Notes: generated by a model not told the origin, from the sequence alone. Shown: positions 1-6,301, counted from the first letter of the stretch. The stretch: 9,261 nt of DNA from Polaromonas sp. (GCA_026786065.1 JAJAYS010000260.1:1-9261), one strand, 5' to 3'. Numbers and translations: made by a program.

Positions 1-57
1 CTCCTGAGGGGTGGTCGTCGCCACGGGTGTGGATGCCGGGAAAACTTCAAGAAACAT
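1..57 (-). CDS. Possible start of a gene running off the left edge (very uncertain)
   Basis: An ATG on the minus strand at 57-55 opens a frame of 19 codons that reaches the window edge without a stop; it begins MFLEVFPASTPVATTTPQE. Only a weak purine-rich stretch (GTGAGA) precedes it. I do not recognise the peptide. It lies about 100 bp beyond the decayed receptor gene, so it could be the next gene of that former operon, or simply an open stretch by chance. Sequence left of the window would settle it. Confidence 0.2.
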   Translation of the reverse strand, partial: MFLEVFPASTPVATTTPQE

Positions 58-149
58 TCTCACACGCGCGCCTGGCCAGGCGACTACATAGTTTCCAGCA
101 TGCAGTGCGCGCTGAACCGCAGCCGGCTGTCCTGGCGCTGCAGGCCTGC

Positions 150-473
150 CAGTGGGGTTTGATCTAGGCCGACTTGATGACCCGCGTGCAGGCGCCGATC
201 CCTTTGCTGACGAAGGCGCTGTGCGGTTTGGAGCCCTGCGCTGGGATGATGCAGCCGACCGAGCGCGTGCGCTAGTTGAATGCAGCGGACTGCAGCGGAC
301 TGCATCGCCCGGGCGATGGCCGCCTGCAGTTTGTCAACTACCGCCTGCGGCGTGCCTTTGGCAACCTGCCTGCCCGACCAGGACAGCGCCTCGAAGCCTT
401 TTTAGCCCGACTCGGCAATCGTCGGATTTTGACCGGCTTGCTGGCGTAGTCGGCTTGCGCGAAGGCCGGTGCA
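150..473 (-). pseudogene. Decayed Bug/TctC-type solute receptor (tripartite tricarboxylate transporter family)
   Basis: Minus-strand remnant of a periplasmic substrate-binding receptor of the tripartite tricarboxylate transporter (TTT) family. It begins with the end of a signal peptide and the mature start (APAFAQADYASKPVKI). It then jumps, in another frame, to what is normally the C-terminal third: TIAESG, a stop (402-404), KGFEALSWSGRQVAKGTP, then QAVVDKLQAAIARAM. A 10-bp tandem duplication (281-300) shifts the frame. If one copy is ignored, the reading continues through a stop (272-274) to GCIIPAQGSKPHSAFVSKGI, then RVIKSA, a stop (164-166) and IKP, which is the usual end of this family. 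Intact members are about 320 residues; here roughly 100 codons remain, with no start codon. The position downstream of the SMP-30-like gene suggests a former operon. Family assignment rests on remembered motifs; decay is seen directly. Confidence 0.82.
281..300. repeat. 10-bp tandem duplication inside the receptor remnant
   Basis: TGCAGCGGAC occurs twice back to back and is followed by a further TGCA. Ten bases is not a multiple of three. Removing one copy on the minus strand joins the upstream QAAIARAM reading to the downstream GCIIPAQGSK reading in one frame, so this duplication is a frameshifting lesion in the pseudogene. Confidence 0.85.
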
Positions 474-535
474 GTCGCTACCAAATTAATAGCTGTCGAC
501 GCCCATATTAAAAGGGCTGTAATCCGGTTTTATGT
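474..535 (+). repeat. Dispersed intergenic repeat, copy A
   Basis: Positions 474-504 match 5718-5688 read on the other strand in three blocks with identical spacing: GTCGCTAC, seven A/T-rich bases, ATAGCTG, four bases, CGCCC. The element contains an imperfect inverted repeat (GCTA and TAGC around the A/T-rich centre). It is followed by a second small hairpin, GCCC (501-504) with GGGC (514-517). The right boundary is a guess. It abuts the truncated 5' end of the receptor pseudogene. I recall similar motifs from Comamonadaceae intergenic regions, but cannot verify that here. Confidence 0.7.
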
Positions 536-599
536 GTAAATCTCTTGCTAAACGGGTTGCGGTTGCTTGTGTCGTGGCGCGGCATGCTGGCACGCCGCT

Positions 600-1754
600 T
601 CAAACGGCGCCGTGCGCCTCGACGTACAGCGCGTACAGCGAATGCGAGCTGGCCATGTACAGGCGGTTGCGCTTGGGGCCGCCGAATTCCAGGTTGGCGC
701 AGCGCTCGGGCAGGCGGATGAAGCCGATCGGCTTGCCGGCCGCGTTGAACACCTTCACGCCGTCGAAATCTTCGGACCGGGCCGTCGGCAAATGGGCTTT
801 GAGGCCGCCGCCGACATCGCTGGCTTCGCTCTGGAAGGCGCCGCTGGTGCCCCAGCCGCACCACAGGTTGCCGTCGCGGTCCACCCGAAAACCGTCGAGC
901 GCGCCCGGTCCATCGGCATCAATCAATTTGGTCTTGTTGGACGCGCTGCCGTCGGCGGCAATGTCGAAGCTCCAGATGCTGCGGTGCGGCGTGCCTTTCC
1001 ATTCGACGACATAAAGCTTGCTTTCGTCGGGTGAAAAGGCCAGGCCGTTGGGGTTGACCAGGTCGGTGATTACGGCGACCAGCTTGCCGTCGGTGCCGAG
1101 GCGATAGACGTTGGTCGTCGCCTGCTCGGGCGTGGCGCGCGCGCCTTCCCATTCTCCGTTGATGCCGAACAGCGGGTCGGTGAACCAGATGGTGTCGTCG
1201 GATTTGACGACGATGTCGTTCGGCGCGTTCAGGCGCTTGCCCTCGAAGCGGTCGGCCAGCACCGTCATGCTGCCGTCTTTTTCGGTGCGGACGATGCGCC
1301 GCGTGACCGAGTGTTCGCAGGTAATCAGGCGGCCCTGGCGGTCGCGCGCATTGCCGTTGGCGTAGTTGACATCCTGCTTGTGAACCCGAAACTGGTTCGT
1401 CGCTTCGTCAAACTTCATCAGCCGGTTGTTCGGGATGTCGCTGCAAAGCAGATAACCCGGCTGGCCGGCGGTGTCGGCAGGGAAATAAGCCGGGCCTTCA
1501 GCCCAGCGCATGCTGCTCCCAAGCTGCTCGACGCTGCTGCTGTAGATGCGGTACCTGGCAAAGCTCGGGTCGAGGATGAGCACCGCCGGGTCGGGGTAGC
1601 GCGGGTTCGGTTTGAAGTCGAACGTCGGGGTTAGCGATGGCGCCAGAGCCAGGCTGCTGTGGGACGCAGGCCTGCTTCGGCCGGCACCGTTGAGCCAGCG
1701 GCGCCGGGTCGGGGTCGCCGCAGGGGGGGCGCCGGGCGCAGGCGTGCGGTTCAT
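600..1754 (-). CDS. SMP-30/gluconolactonase/LRE family protein (sugar-acid lactonase)
   Basis: 384 residues. A six-bladed propeller of the SMP-30/regucalcin/gluconolactonase family, which hydrolyses sugar lactones at a single divalent metal. The expected motifs are present in order: WAEGP (metal-ligand Glu about 86), GNARDRQGRL (134-143), CEH (146-148), NAPNDIVV (Asn about 179), NPNGLAFSPD (234-243), DGFRVDRDGNLW (287-298) and a closing EFGGPKRNRLYMAS. The start at 1754 is supported by AGGAG six bases upstream. The N-terminus carries a twin-arginine-like TRRRWL (about 16-21), as in exported relatives. The following stretch (NGAGRSRPASHSSLALAPS) is poorly hydrophobic, so export is doubtful. 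Being divergent from garD suggests a role opening aldarolactones before dehydration. That substrate is inferred; the family is secure. Confidence 0.88.
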   Translation of the reverse strand: MNRTPAPGAPPAATPTRRRWLNGAGRSRPASHSSLALAPSLTPTFDFKPNPRYPDPAVLILDPSFARYRIYSSSVEQLGSSMRWAEGPAYFPADTAGQPGYLLCSDIPNNRLMKFDEATNQFRVHKQDVNYANGNARDRQGRLITCEHSVTRRIVRTEKDGSMTVLADRFEGKRLNAPNDIVVKSDDTIWFTDPLFGINGEWEGARATPEQATTNVYRLGTDGKLVAVITDLVNPNGLAFSPDESKLYVVEWKGTPHRSIWSFDIAADGSASNKTKLIDADGPGALDGFRVDRDGNLWCGWGTSGAFQSEASDVGGGLKAHLPTARSEDFDGVKVFNAAGKPIGFIRLPERCANLEFGGPKRNRLYMASSHSLYALYVEAHGAV

Positions 1755-1808
1755 GGGAGGCTCCTTTTTTTGCCGTGGGATTCGTTCGGGTCTGGCCGTG
1801 CGGTATTG

Positions 1809-1854
1809 CCCTGACGCCAGGGGCTTTTAAAGCGCTGCAAGGCCCTGCAAAGCC
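1809..1854 (+). promoter_or_regulatory. Hairpin and 10-bp tandem direct repeat in the garD upstream region
   Basis: CCCTG (1809-1813) pairs with CAGGG (1818-1822) around a 4-base loop. Just after it, CTGCAAGGCC (1835-1844) and CTGCAAAGCC (1845-1854) form a direct repeat with a period of 10 bp, about one helical turn. This lies upstream of the garD -10-like hexamer, where an activator could bind. No known operator consensus was recognised, so the regulatory reading is a guess from position. Confidence 0.3.
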
Positions 1855-1887
1855 CCCAGCGTACCGCCGCCTACGCTAGCGCATTCC

Positions 1888-1906
1888 TACAATGGTAGCG
1901 TTACCA
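1888..1906 (+). promoter_or_regulatory. Putative garD -10 element and LacI-family-like operator
   Basis: TACAAT (1888-1893) resembles a sigma-70 -10 box. No good -35 hexamer is visible 16-18 bp upstream. It overlaps by one base a near-perfect palindrome with a central CG, TGGTAGCGTTACCA (1893-1906, one mismatched pair). This has the form of LacI/GalR-family operators. A repressor here would cover the probable transcription start near 1900. No regulator gene is visible in the window. Confidence 0.5.
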
Positions 1907-1924
1907 AAACGCAGGGTAAAGGTC

Positions 1925-3565
1925 ATGGCACACACAGTAATCGACTCGGGAGAAACCCATCGGGCAAGCGCCGCGCAGACTGCAATCGATCCCGCGGTCC
2001 CGCTGACGATTCGCATGCACCCGCTCGACAACGTGGCCATCGTCGCCAACGACGGCGGCCTGGCCGCAGGCGCGGTGCTGGCTGGCGGACTGCTCTTGCG
2101 TGACCGGGTGCCGCAGGGGCACAAGGTCGCGCTGGAGGCGCTGCCCGTTGGGGCGGCCGTGCTGCGCTACGGCGTGGTCATCGGCCATGCCTTGCAGGAC
2201 ATGGCGGCCGGCAGCTGGGTGCATGAGCGGGTCTTGCAGATGCCGACGGCGCAGGCCTTGGCCGGTCTGCCGATGGCCACGGTCAAACCCCGGCCCCAGT
2301 CCGCGCTCGAAGGCTATACCTTTGAAGGTTTCCGCAACCGCGACGGCTCGGTGGGCACGCGCAACATCCTGGCGATCACGCAAACCGTCCAGTGCGTGGC
2401 CGGCGTCACCGAGTTCGCGGTGCAGCGCATCAAGACCGAGTTGCTGCCGCGCTATCCGAATGTCGATGACGTGGTCGCCCTAGAACACGGCTACGGCTGC
2501 GGCGTCGCCATCGATGCGCCAGGTGCCGAGATCCCGATCCGCACGCTGCGCAACATCAGCCTGAACCCCAACTTCGGCGGCGAGATCATGGTGGTCAGCC
2601 TGGGCTGCGAGAAGTTGCAGCCCGAGCGTTTGCTGCCGCCGGGCAGCATCCCGCTGGTCGATCAGCGGCAGTTGGACGAAGGCGATGCTGGCGGGCGCGG
2701 CACGCTGGATGTCGTGCGCCTGCAGGACGATGCACACGTCGGCTTCATGAGCATGGTCGAGGCTATCGTGCGCCAGGCAGAAACCCATTTGCAACGGCTC
2801 AATGCGCGGCGGCGCGAGACCGTGCCGGCATCCGAATTGGTGGTCGGCGTGCAGTGCGGCGGCAGCGACGCGTTTTCAGGCGTCACCGCCAATCCGGCGG
2901 TCGGCTTTTGCAGCGACCTGCTGGTGCGCGCCGGAGCCAGCGTGATGTTCTCCGAAACCACCGAGGTGCGCGACGGCATCGCCCAGCTCACCTCCCGCGC
3001 CGCGTCGCTCGACGTGGCCGAGGCGCTGGTCCGCGAAATGGCCTGGTACGACGCCTATCTGCAGCGCGGCAGTGCAGACCGCAGCGCGAACACGACACCG
3101 GGCAACAAGGCCGGAGGGCTGTCGAACATTGTTGAAAAAGCGATGGGCTCCATCGTCAAGTCGGGTTCAATGGCGATTACCGGCGTGCTGGCGCCCGGCC
3201 AGAAGTTGCAGCAAAAAGGTCTGACCTACGCCGCCACCCCGGCCAGCGATTTCATTTGCGGCACGCTGCAACTGGCTGCCGGCATGAACCTGCACGTTTT
3301 CACCACCGGGCGCGGCACACCCTACGGGCTGGCGGCGGTCCCGGTCATCAAGGTCGCCACGCGCAGTGATTTGGCGCGGCGCTGGCACGACCTGATGGAC
3401 ATCAACGCCGGCCGCATCGCCGACGGCTCGGCCAGCATCGAAGATGTGGGATGGGAGCTGTTCTGGCTGATGCTCGACGTCGCCAGTGGCCGCAAGAAAA
3501 CCTGGGCCGAACACTGGAAACTGCACAACGCGCTGGTGCTGTTCAACCCGGCGCCGGTGACGTAA
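1925..3565 (+). CDS. garD: Galactarate dehydratase
   Basis: 546 residues from the ATG at 1925. It dehydrates meso-galactarate to 5-keto-4-deoxyglucarate (EC 4.2.1.42), in the cytoplasm, with a divalent metal, probably iron. It resembles E. coli GarD (523 residues) over nearly its whole length, ending in the same NPAPVT. The N-terminal SAF-like domain (about 28-105) has [20 protein letters not shown] and RYGVVIGHA. The catalytic region follows with [17 protein letters not shown] (131-147), YGCGVAI (190-196), [12 protein letters not shown] (227-238), [17 protein letters not shown] (311-327), TDRSAN-like ADRSAN (384-389) and TGRGTPYGL (461-469). An ATG at 1892 would add 11 residues, but it lies in the putative operator and -10 region. 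The 1925 start has AGGG eight bases upstream and aligns better with E. coli GarD. UxaA (altronate dehydratase) is the sister family but is shorter and less similar. Confidence 0.93.
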   Translation: MAHTVIDSGETHRASAAQTAIDPAVPLTIRMHPLDNVAIVANDGGLAAGAVLAGGLLLRDRVPQGHKVALEALPVGAAVLRYGVVIGHALQDMAAGSWVHERVLQMPTAQALAGLPMATVKPRPQSALEGYTFEGFRNRDGSVGTRNILAITQTVQCVAGVTEFAVQRIKTELLPRYPNVDDVVALEHGYGCGVAIDAPGAEIPIRTLRNISLNPNFGGEIMVVSLGCEKLQPERLLPPGSIPLVDQRQLDEGDAGGRGTLDVVRLQDDAHVGFMSMVEAIVRQAETHLQRLNARRRETVPASELVVGVQCGGSDAFSGVTANPAVGFCSDLLVRAGASVMFSETTEVRDGIAQLTSRAASLDVAEALVREMAWYDAYLQRGSADRSANTTPGNKAGGLSNIVEKAMGSIVKSGSMAITGVLAPGQKLQQKGLTYAATPASDFICGTLQLAAGMNLHVFTTGRGTPYGLAAVPVIKVATRSDLARRWHDLMDINAGRIADGSASIEDVGWELFWLMLDVASGRKKTWAEHWKLHNALVLFNPAPVT

Positions 3566-3720
3566 GCGTTTGGCAGGCTGGGCGCCGCGGCGCACCATTA
3601 AGAGCCCTTTCCGCGGCCTGTGAAGGTCAAGAAAATTGACGGTTTGATTGGAATCTGACCGCGAATGCTCTACCCCCGATTGCTCCGAATGCCTTGACTT
3701 GCGCCAGATCGGCGCACCGT
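3566..3720. other. Intergenic region between convergent garD and greB
   Basis: 155 bp with no supportable gene. It has a perfect GC palindrome (GCGCCGCGGCGC, 3582-3593), a small inverted repeat GTCAA/TTGAC (3626-3640) and a hairpin TGCGCC-AGATC-GGCGCA (3700-3716) five bases past the greB stop. None is followed by a T tract in either direction, so no intrinsic terminator can be called. Confidence 0.5.
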
Positions 3721-4287
3721 TCAGGGCGGGGTTTTTCCGGCTTCCGGGTAGGTCACGGCCAGAACTGTGAGAGTCCTGGTTCCACTCGGCGTTTTCAGCA
3801 TCACCTCGTCGCCGACTCGGGCTTTCAAGAGCGCACTTGCGACGGGGGAAACCCAGCTGATCTGGCCGCGGGCACTGTCCGCTTCGTCAATTCCCATGAT
3901 GGTCACGACATGCTCGCTGGCGTCGTCATGGGTGTAACGGACGGTCGCACCCAAAAAAATTTGATCACTGCCGAAATGCACGGAGGGTTCGATCAGTTCT
4001 GCCATTTCCAGTCTTTGCGTCAAAAAACGGATGCGGCGATCAATTTCGCGCAGACGCTTTTTGCCGTAGTGGTAGTCGCCGTTCTCTGAACGGTCGCCGT
4101 TGCTTGCAGCCCAGTGGACGGTCTCGACGACTTTGGGTCTTTCTTCGTCCATCAACGCAAAAAGCTCCGATTTCAGTCGCTTGTATCCGGTCGGTGTAAT
4201 GTAATTTTTTCTCGAGTCAACCGGCAAAGGAACGACCGGCTCTTCGTCCTCGTTGTCATCGTTTTCTTTTGTGAATGCCTTGCTCAT
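3721..4287 (-). CDS. greB: Transcription elongation factor GreB
   Basis: 188 residues. GreB enters the RNA polymerase secondary channel and stimulates cleavage of backtracked transcripts. The N-terminal coiled-coil domain carries the acidic tip, NGDRSENGDYHYGKKRLREI (63-82), with the catalytic acids Asp65 and Glu68 and a GreB-type basic run after it. The C-terminal FKBP-like domain includes GATVRYTHDD, GISWVSP-like GQISWVSP (141-148) and LLKARVGDEV (153-162). The start at 4287 gives MSKAFTKEND, with GGAG two bases upstream, a short spacing. The frame stays open far upstream, but only through tRNA-Leu and non-coding sequence. It is about 30 residues longer than E. coli GreB because of an acidic N-terminal stretch (residues 8-17). 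A terminator at 4338-4367 separates it from the tRNA, so its promoter should lie within the last 50 bp before the start. Confidence 0.93.
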   Translation of the reverse strand: MSKAFTKENDDNEDEEPVVPLPVDSRKNYITPTGYKRLKSELFALMDEERPKVVETVHWAASNGDRSENGDYHYGKKRLREIDRRIRFLTQRLEMAELIEPSVHFGSDQIFLGATVRYTHDDASEHVVTIMGIDEADSARGQISWVSPVASALLKARVGDEVMLKTPSGTRTLTVLAVTYPEAGKTPP

Positions 4288-4337
4288 GGCTCCAGAATAG
4301 CACCGGGGTGCCTGGCGCAATTCGCAGGAAATTCCGC

Positions 4338-4367
4338 AAAAAAAGCCTGCAACTTTCGGTGCAGGCT
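4338..4367 (-). terminator. Intrinsic terminator downstream of the tRNA-Leu unit
   Basis: Read on the minus strand: AGCCTGCA, an 8-base loop (CCGAAAGT), TGCAGGCT, then six T residues. The 8-bp stem is perfect. It faces transcription coming from tRNA-Leu and ends it about 260 bp after the tRNA and 50 bp before greB. On the plus strand the stem is not followed by a clean T run. Confidence 0.85.
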
Positions 4368-4625
4368 CTCGATTTTGGTGCGGGCAGAAGGGCACGGAGT
4401 GGTCAGACGCGAACCGCGTGCCTGATGTGCTTGCTGGCGAGTTGGTGCGCGCATTCGCGGTGGTGGCAAACGCGGCCTGGCAGCGTCGGCGCCCAGCCCC
4501 CTTTGCCATCCATGCCAAGCGGCTTTGTCGCTGCCTGTGGCAGTCCGCAGCCGCGCTGCGAATAGCGCATTCTTTCGGCGGCCCGGTGAAGGGTCGAGAA
4601 AGTCGGGAAAAAAACGAGGGGAGGG
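4368..4625 (-). ncRNA. Structured non-coding interval between tRNA-Leu and its terminator (candidate trailer or sRNA)
   Basis: About 260 bp with no recognised protein in any frame. It holds hairpins at 4402-4426 (GTCAG plus ACGCG pairing with CGCGT and CTGAT, 2-base bulge, 3-base loop), 4531-4543 (CTGCC-TGT-GGCAG) and 4546-4560 (CGCAGC-CGC-GCTGCG). On the minus strand it is bounded by tRNA-Leu upstream and a strong terminator downstream, so it should be transcribed as a 3' trailer. It does not resemble 6S RNA, tmRNA, RNase P RNA or SRP RNA. A run of seven T residues on the minus strand about 13 bases after the tRNA may end part of the transcripts. Function unknown; a stable RNA is inference. 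Confidence 0.35.
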
Positions 4626-4710
4626 TGGTGCCCGGGGCCGGAATCGAACCGGCACGCCTTTCGGCGGGGGATTTTGAGTCCCCTGCGTCTACCAATTTCA
4701 CCACCCGGGC
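4626..4710 (-). tRNA. tRNA-Leu (anticodon CAA)
   Basis: 85 nt, class II tRNA reading UUG. The acceptor stem GCCCGGG pairs with CCCGGGC, followed by discriminator A and an encoded CCA. The D region contains GGTAGACGC. The anticodon stem GGGGA/TCCCC holds the loop CTCAAAA, so the anticodon is CAA (4676-4674). The long variable arm is CGCCGAAAGGCGT. The T arm is GCCGG-TTCGAATC-CGGC. It closely follows the E. coli tRNA-Leu(CAA) layout. It is divergent from cysM, with only 39 bp between them. Confidence 0.97.
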
Positions 4711-4730
4711 GGCAAGAAGCGAAGCCGCAA

Positions 4731-4736
4731 ATTATG
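4731..4736 (-). promoter_or_regulatory. Putative -10 box of the tRNA-Leu promoter
   Basis: CATAAT on the minus strand, about 20 bp before the mature tRNA 5' end, matches five of six bases of the -10 consensus. A fitting -35 was not found at normal spacing; its place would fall inside the first codons of cysM. The call rests mainly on position. Confidence 0.4.
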
Positions 4737-4749
4737 GCACAGTAGGTGC

Positions 4750-5652
4750 ATGCAATACCCCACCATCGAAGACGCAATCGGTCGTACGCCACTGGCCAGA
4801 TTGCAGCGCATCGGCGCGGCAGACAACGCGGCGCGTGGCAATGTGATCCTCGGAAAACTTGAAGGCAACAACCCGGCCGGATCGGTGAAAGACAGGCCGG
4901 CTCTGGCGATGATCAAACGCGCCGAGGAGCGCGGCGACATCAAACCCGGCGACACGCTGATTGAGGCTACCTCGGGCAACACCGGCATCGCACTGGCGAT
5001 GGCTGCGGCCATTCGCGGCTACCGCATGCTGCTGATCATGCCGGAGGACTTGTCGATCGAGCGCGCGCAGACGATGAAAGCCTTCGGCGCGGAATTGATT
5101 CTGACGCCGAAAAGCGGCGGCATGGAGAATGCCCGCGACCTCGCCGAACGGATGCAGGCCGAGGGCAAGGGAAGGGTGCTCGACCAGTTCGCGAACGAAG
5201 ACAACCCGCGCATTCACTTTGACACGACCGGGCCTGAAATCTGGAACGACACCTCGGGCAAGGTGACGCATTTCGTTAGCGCGATGGGCACGACCGGAAC
5301 CATCACCGGCGTGTCGCGCTATCTGAAATCAAAAAACCCGGCGATCCAGATCATCGGGGGGCAGCCGTCTGAGGGCTCGCGCATCCCGGGCATTCGCAAA
5401 TGGAGGCAAGAATATCTACCCAAAATCTACGATCCCAGCCATGTCGATGAGTTGGTGCTGGTCAGCCAGCAAGATGCCGAAGACATGTGTCGGCAACTGG
5501 CGCGTGAAGAAGGCATTTTTGCCGGCATCTCGGCGGCCGGCGCCTGCTGGGTGGCGCAGCAGATTGCCCGCCGGACGCGCGACGCGGTGATCGTCTTCAT
5601 CGTCTGCGACCGGGGGGACCGCTACCTTTCCACCGGCGTTTTCCCGGCTTGA
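4750..5652 (+). CDS. cysM: Cysteine synthase B (O-acetylserine sulfhydrylase, CysM)
   Basis: 300 residues, the usual CysM length. A PLP enzyme making cysteine from O-acetylserine and sulfide; CysM enzymes can also use thiosulfate, giving S-sulfocysteine. The PLP lysine is Lys47 in GNNPAGSVKDRPA (39-51). The substrate loop is TSGNTG (74-79). The phosphate-binding loop is GTTGTITG (180-187). CysM rather than CysK is indicated by QPSEGSRIPGIRKW (205-218) and by the terminal CDRGDRYLSTGVF (286-298). The C-terminal motif reads GISAAGA where SSGG or SSGA is common. The start at 4750 has only a weak AGG three bases upstream, and the 5' region is squeezed between this gene and the divergent tRNA-Leu promoter. 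Confidence 0.95.
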   Translation: MQYPTIEDAIGRTPLARLQRIGAADNAARGNVILGKLEGNNPAGSVKDRPALAMIKRAEERGDIKPGDTLIEATSGNTGIALAMAAAIRGYRMLLIMPEDLSIERAQTMKAFGAELILTPKSGGMENARDLAERMQAEGKGRVLDQFANEDNPRIHFDTTGPEIWNDTSGKVTHFVSAMGTTGTITGVSRYLKSKNPAIQIIGGQPSEGSRIPGIRKWRQEYLPKIYDPSHVDELVLVSQQDAEDMCRQLAREEGIFAGISAAGACWVAQQIARRTRDAVIVFIVCDRGDRYLSTGVFPA

Positions 5653-5687
5653 TTGATGACCAAATAAGCTTTAAATCTAATGAATCC

Positions 5688-5718
5688 GGGCGTAAGCAGC
5701 TATAAAAATAGTAGCGAC
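5688..5718 (-). repeat. Dispersed intergenic repeat, copy B (inverted relative to copy A)
   Basis: On the minus strand this reads GTCGCTAC, seven T/A-rich bases, ATAGCTG, CTTA, CGCCC: the same three blocks at the same spacing as 474-504. It sits in the 86-bp gap between cysM and the Nudix gene. The flank beyond CGCCC (towards 5661) is A/T-rich like copy A but the second hairpin is not kept. Confidence 0.7.
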
Positions 5719-5738
5719 CGAACAGCCTTGACCTGCCC

Positions 5739-6272
5739 ATGACAACCCCGTTTCGATTTTGTCCGAGCTGCGCAACGCCACTTGAAGCGCTTTCCCAGCT
5801 CGAAGACGGTGGCCTGAAGGCCCGGCTGCGCTGCCCGTCTTGCGACTTCACGCACTGGAACAATCCGACGCCAGTGCTTGCAGCGGTCGTCGAATACGAA
5901 GGCCGGATTCTGCTGGCACGCAATGCCGCGTGGCCAGCCCACATGTTCGCCCTGATCACCGGCTTCATGGAAGCCGGTGAGACGCCGCAGTCGGGCATAG
6001 AGCGCGAGATCGCCGAAGAAACCAGTTTGGTGACCCATTCGCTGGATTTGATCGGCGTCTATGACTTCCAGCGTATGAACCAGGTGATCATTGCCTACCA
6101 CGCGGTGTGCAGCGGCAAGGTGGCGTTGTCGCCCGAGCTGCTCGATTACCGGCTGATCGAATTCGACAAACTGCAGTGCTGGCCAGCTGGAACCGGCTAC
6201 GCTCTGGCCGACTGGCTGCGTTCACGCGGGCACGATCCGGTGTTTGTCGAGTGGGACAAGCGGGCTAAATGA
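5739..6272 (+). CDS. Nudix hydrolase with N-terminal zinc ribbon
   Basis: 177 residues. It should hydrolyse a nucleoside diphosphate linked to another moiety; the substrate cannot be read from the sequence. An N-terminal zinc ribbon has CPSC (8-11) and CPSC (32-35), followed by THWNNPTPVLAAVV (38-51), as in NADH-pyrophosphatase-like proteins. The Nudix box runs from Gly75 to Leu97: GFMEAGE, seven residues, REIAEETSL. All the metal-binding Glu residues (81, 90, 93, 94) are present, but the usual Gly near the end of the box (EExG) is Ser96. The protein is much shorter than classical NudC (about 260 residues) and lacks its N-terminal domain, so an NADH pyrophosphatase role is not assured. There is no clear ribosome binding site before 5739. 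It lies between two sulfur genes, but no functional link is evident. Confidence 0.9.
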   Translation: MTTPFRFCPSCATPLEALSQLEDGGLKARLRCPSCDFTHWNNPTPVLAAVVEYEGRILLARNAAWPAHMFALITGFMEAGETPQSGIEREIAEETSLVTHSLDLIGVYDFQRMNQVIIAYHAVCSGKVALSPELLDYRLIEFDKLQCWPAGTGYALADWLRSRGHDPVFVEWDKRAK

Positions 6273-6301
6273 TCGGGCGTTTGCTGCCTGCCAAGTTTGC
6301 A

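Noticed and set aside
1892..1924. Upstream ATG at 1892 as the garD start
   Set aside because: It lies in the -10/operator region and lengthens the protein beyond homologues; the 1925 ATG has the better ribosome binding site.
3582..3593. Perfect GC palindrome GCGCCGCGGCGC after garD as a terminator
   Set aside because: No loop and no T tract; could be chance in G+C-rich DNA.
3604..3651. Plus-strand run reading EPFPRPVKVKKIDGLIGI then stop, possibly the tail of a phage or IS protein
   Set aside because: Only 18 codons, no start, no flanking mobile-element signs, and similarity is an impression only.
4403..4570. Minus-strand 55-codon frame after tRNA-Leu (MRYSQRGCGLPQ to RHAVRV)
   Set aside because: No ribosome binding site, no recognisable motif, overlaps strong hairpins; better read as non-coding.
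4288..4704. Long open frame upstream of greB as an N-terminal extension
   Set aside because: It runs through the terminator and tRNA-Leu on the same strand; the MSKAFTK start is the family start.
4626..4710. tRNA-Leu 3' end as an integration attachment site
   Set aside because: No integrase and no second copy of the tRNA 3' end seen in the window.
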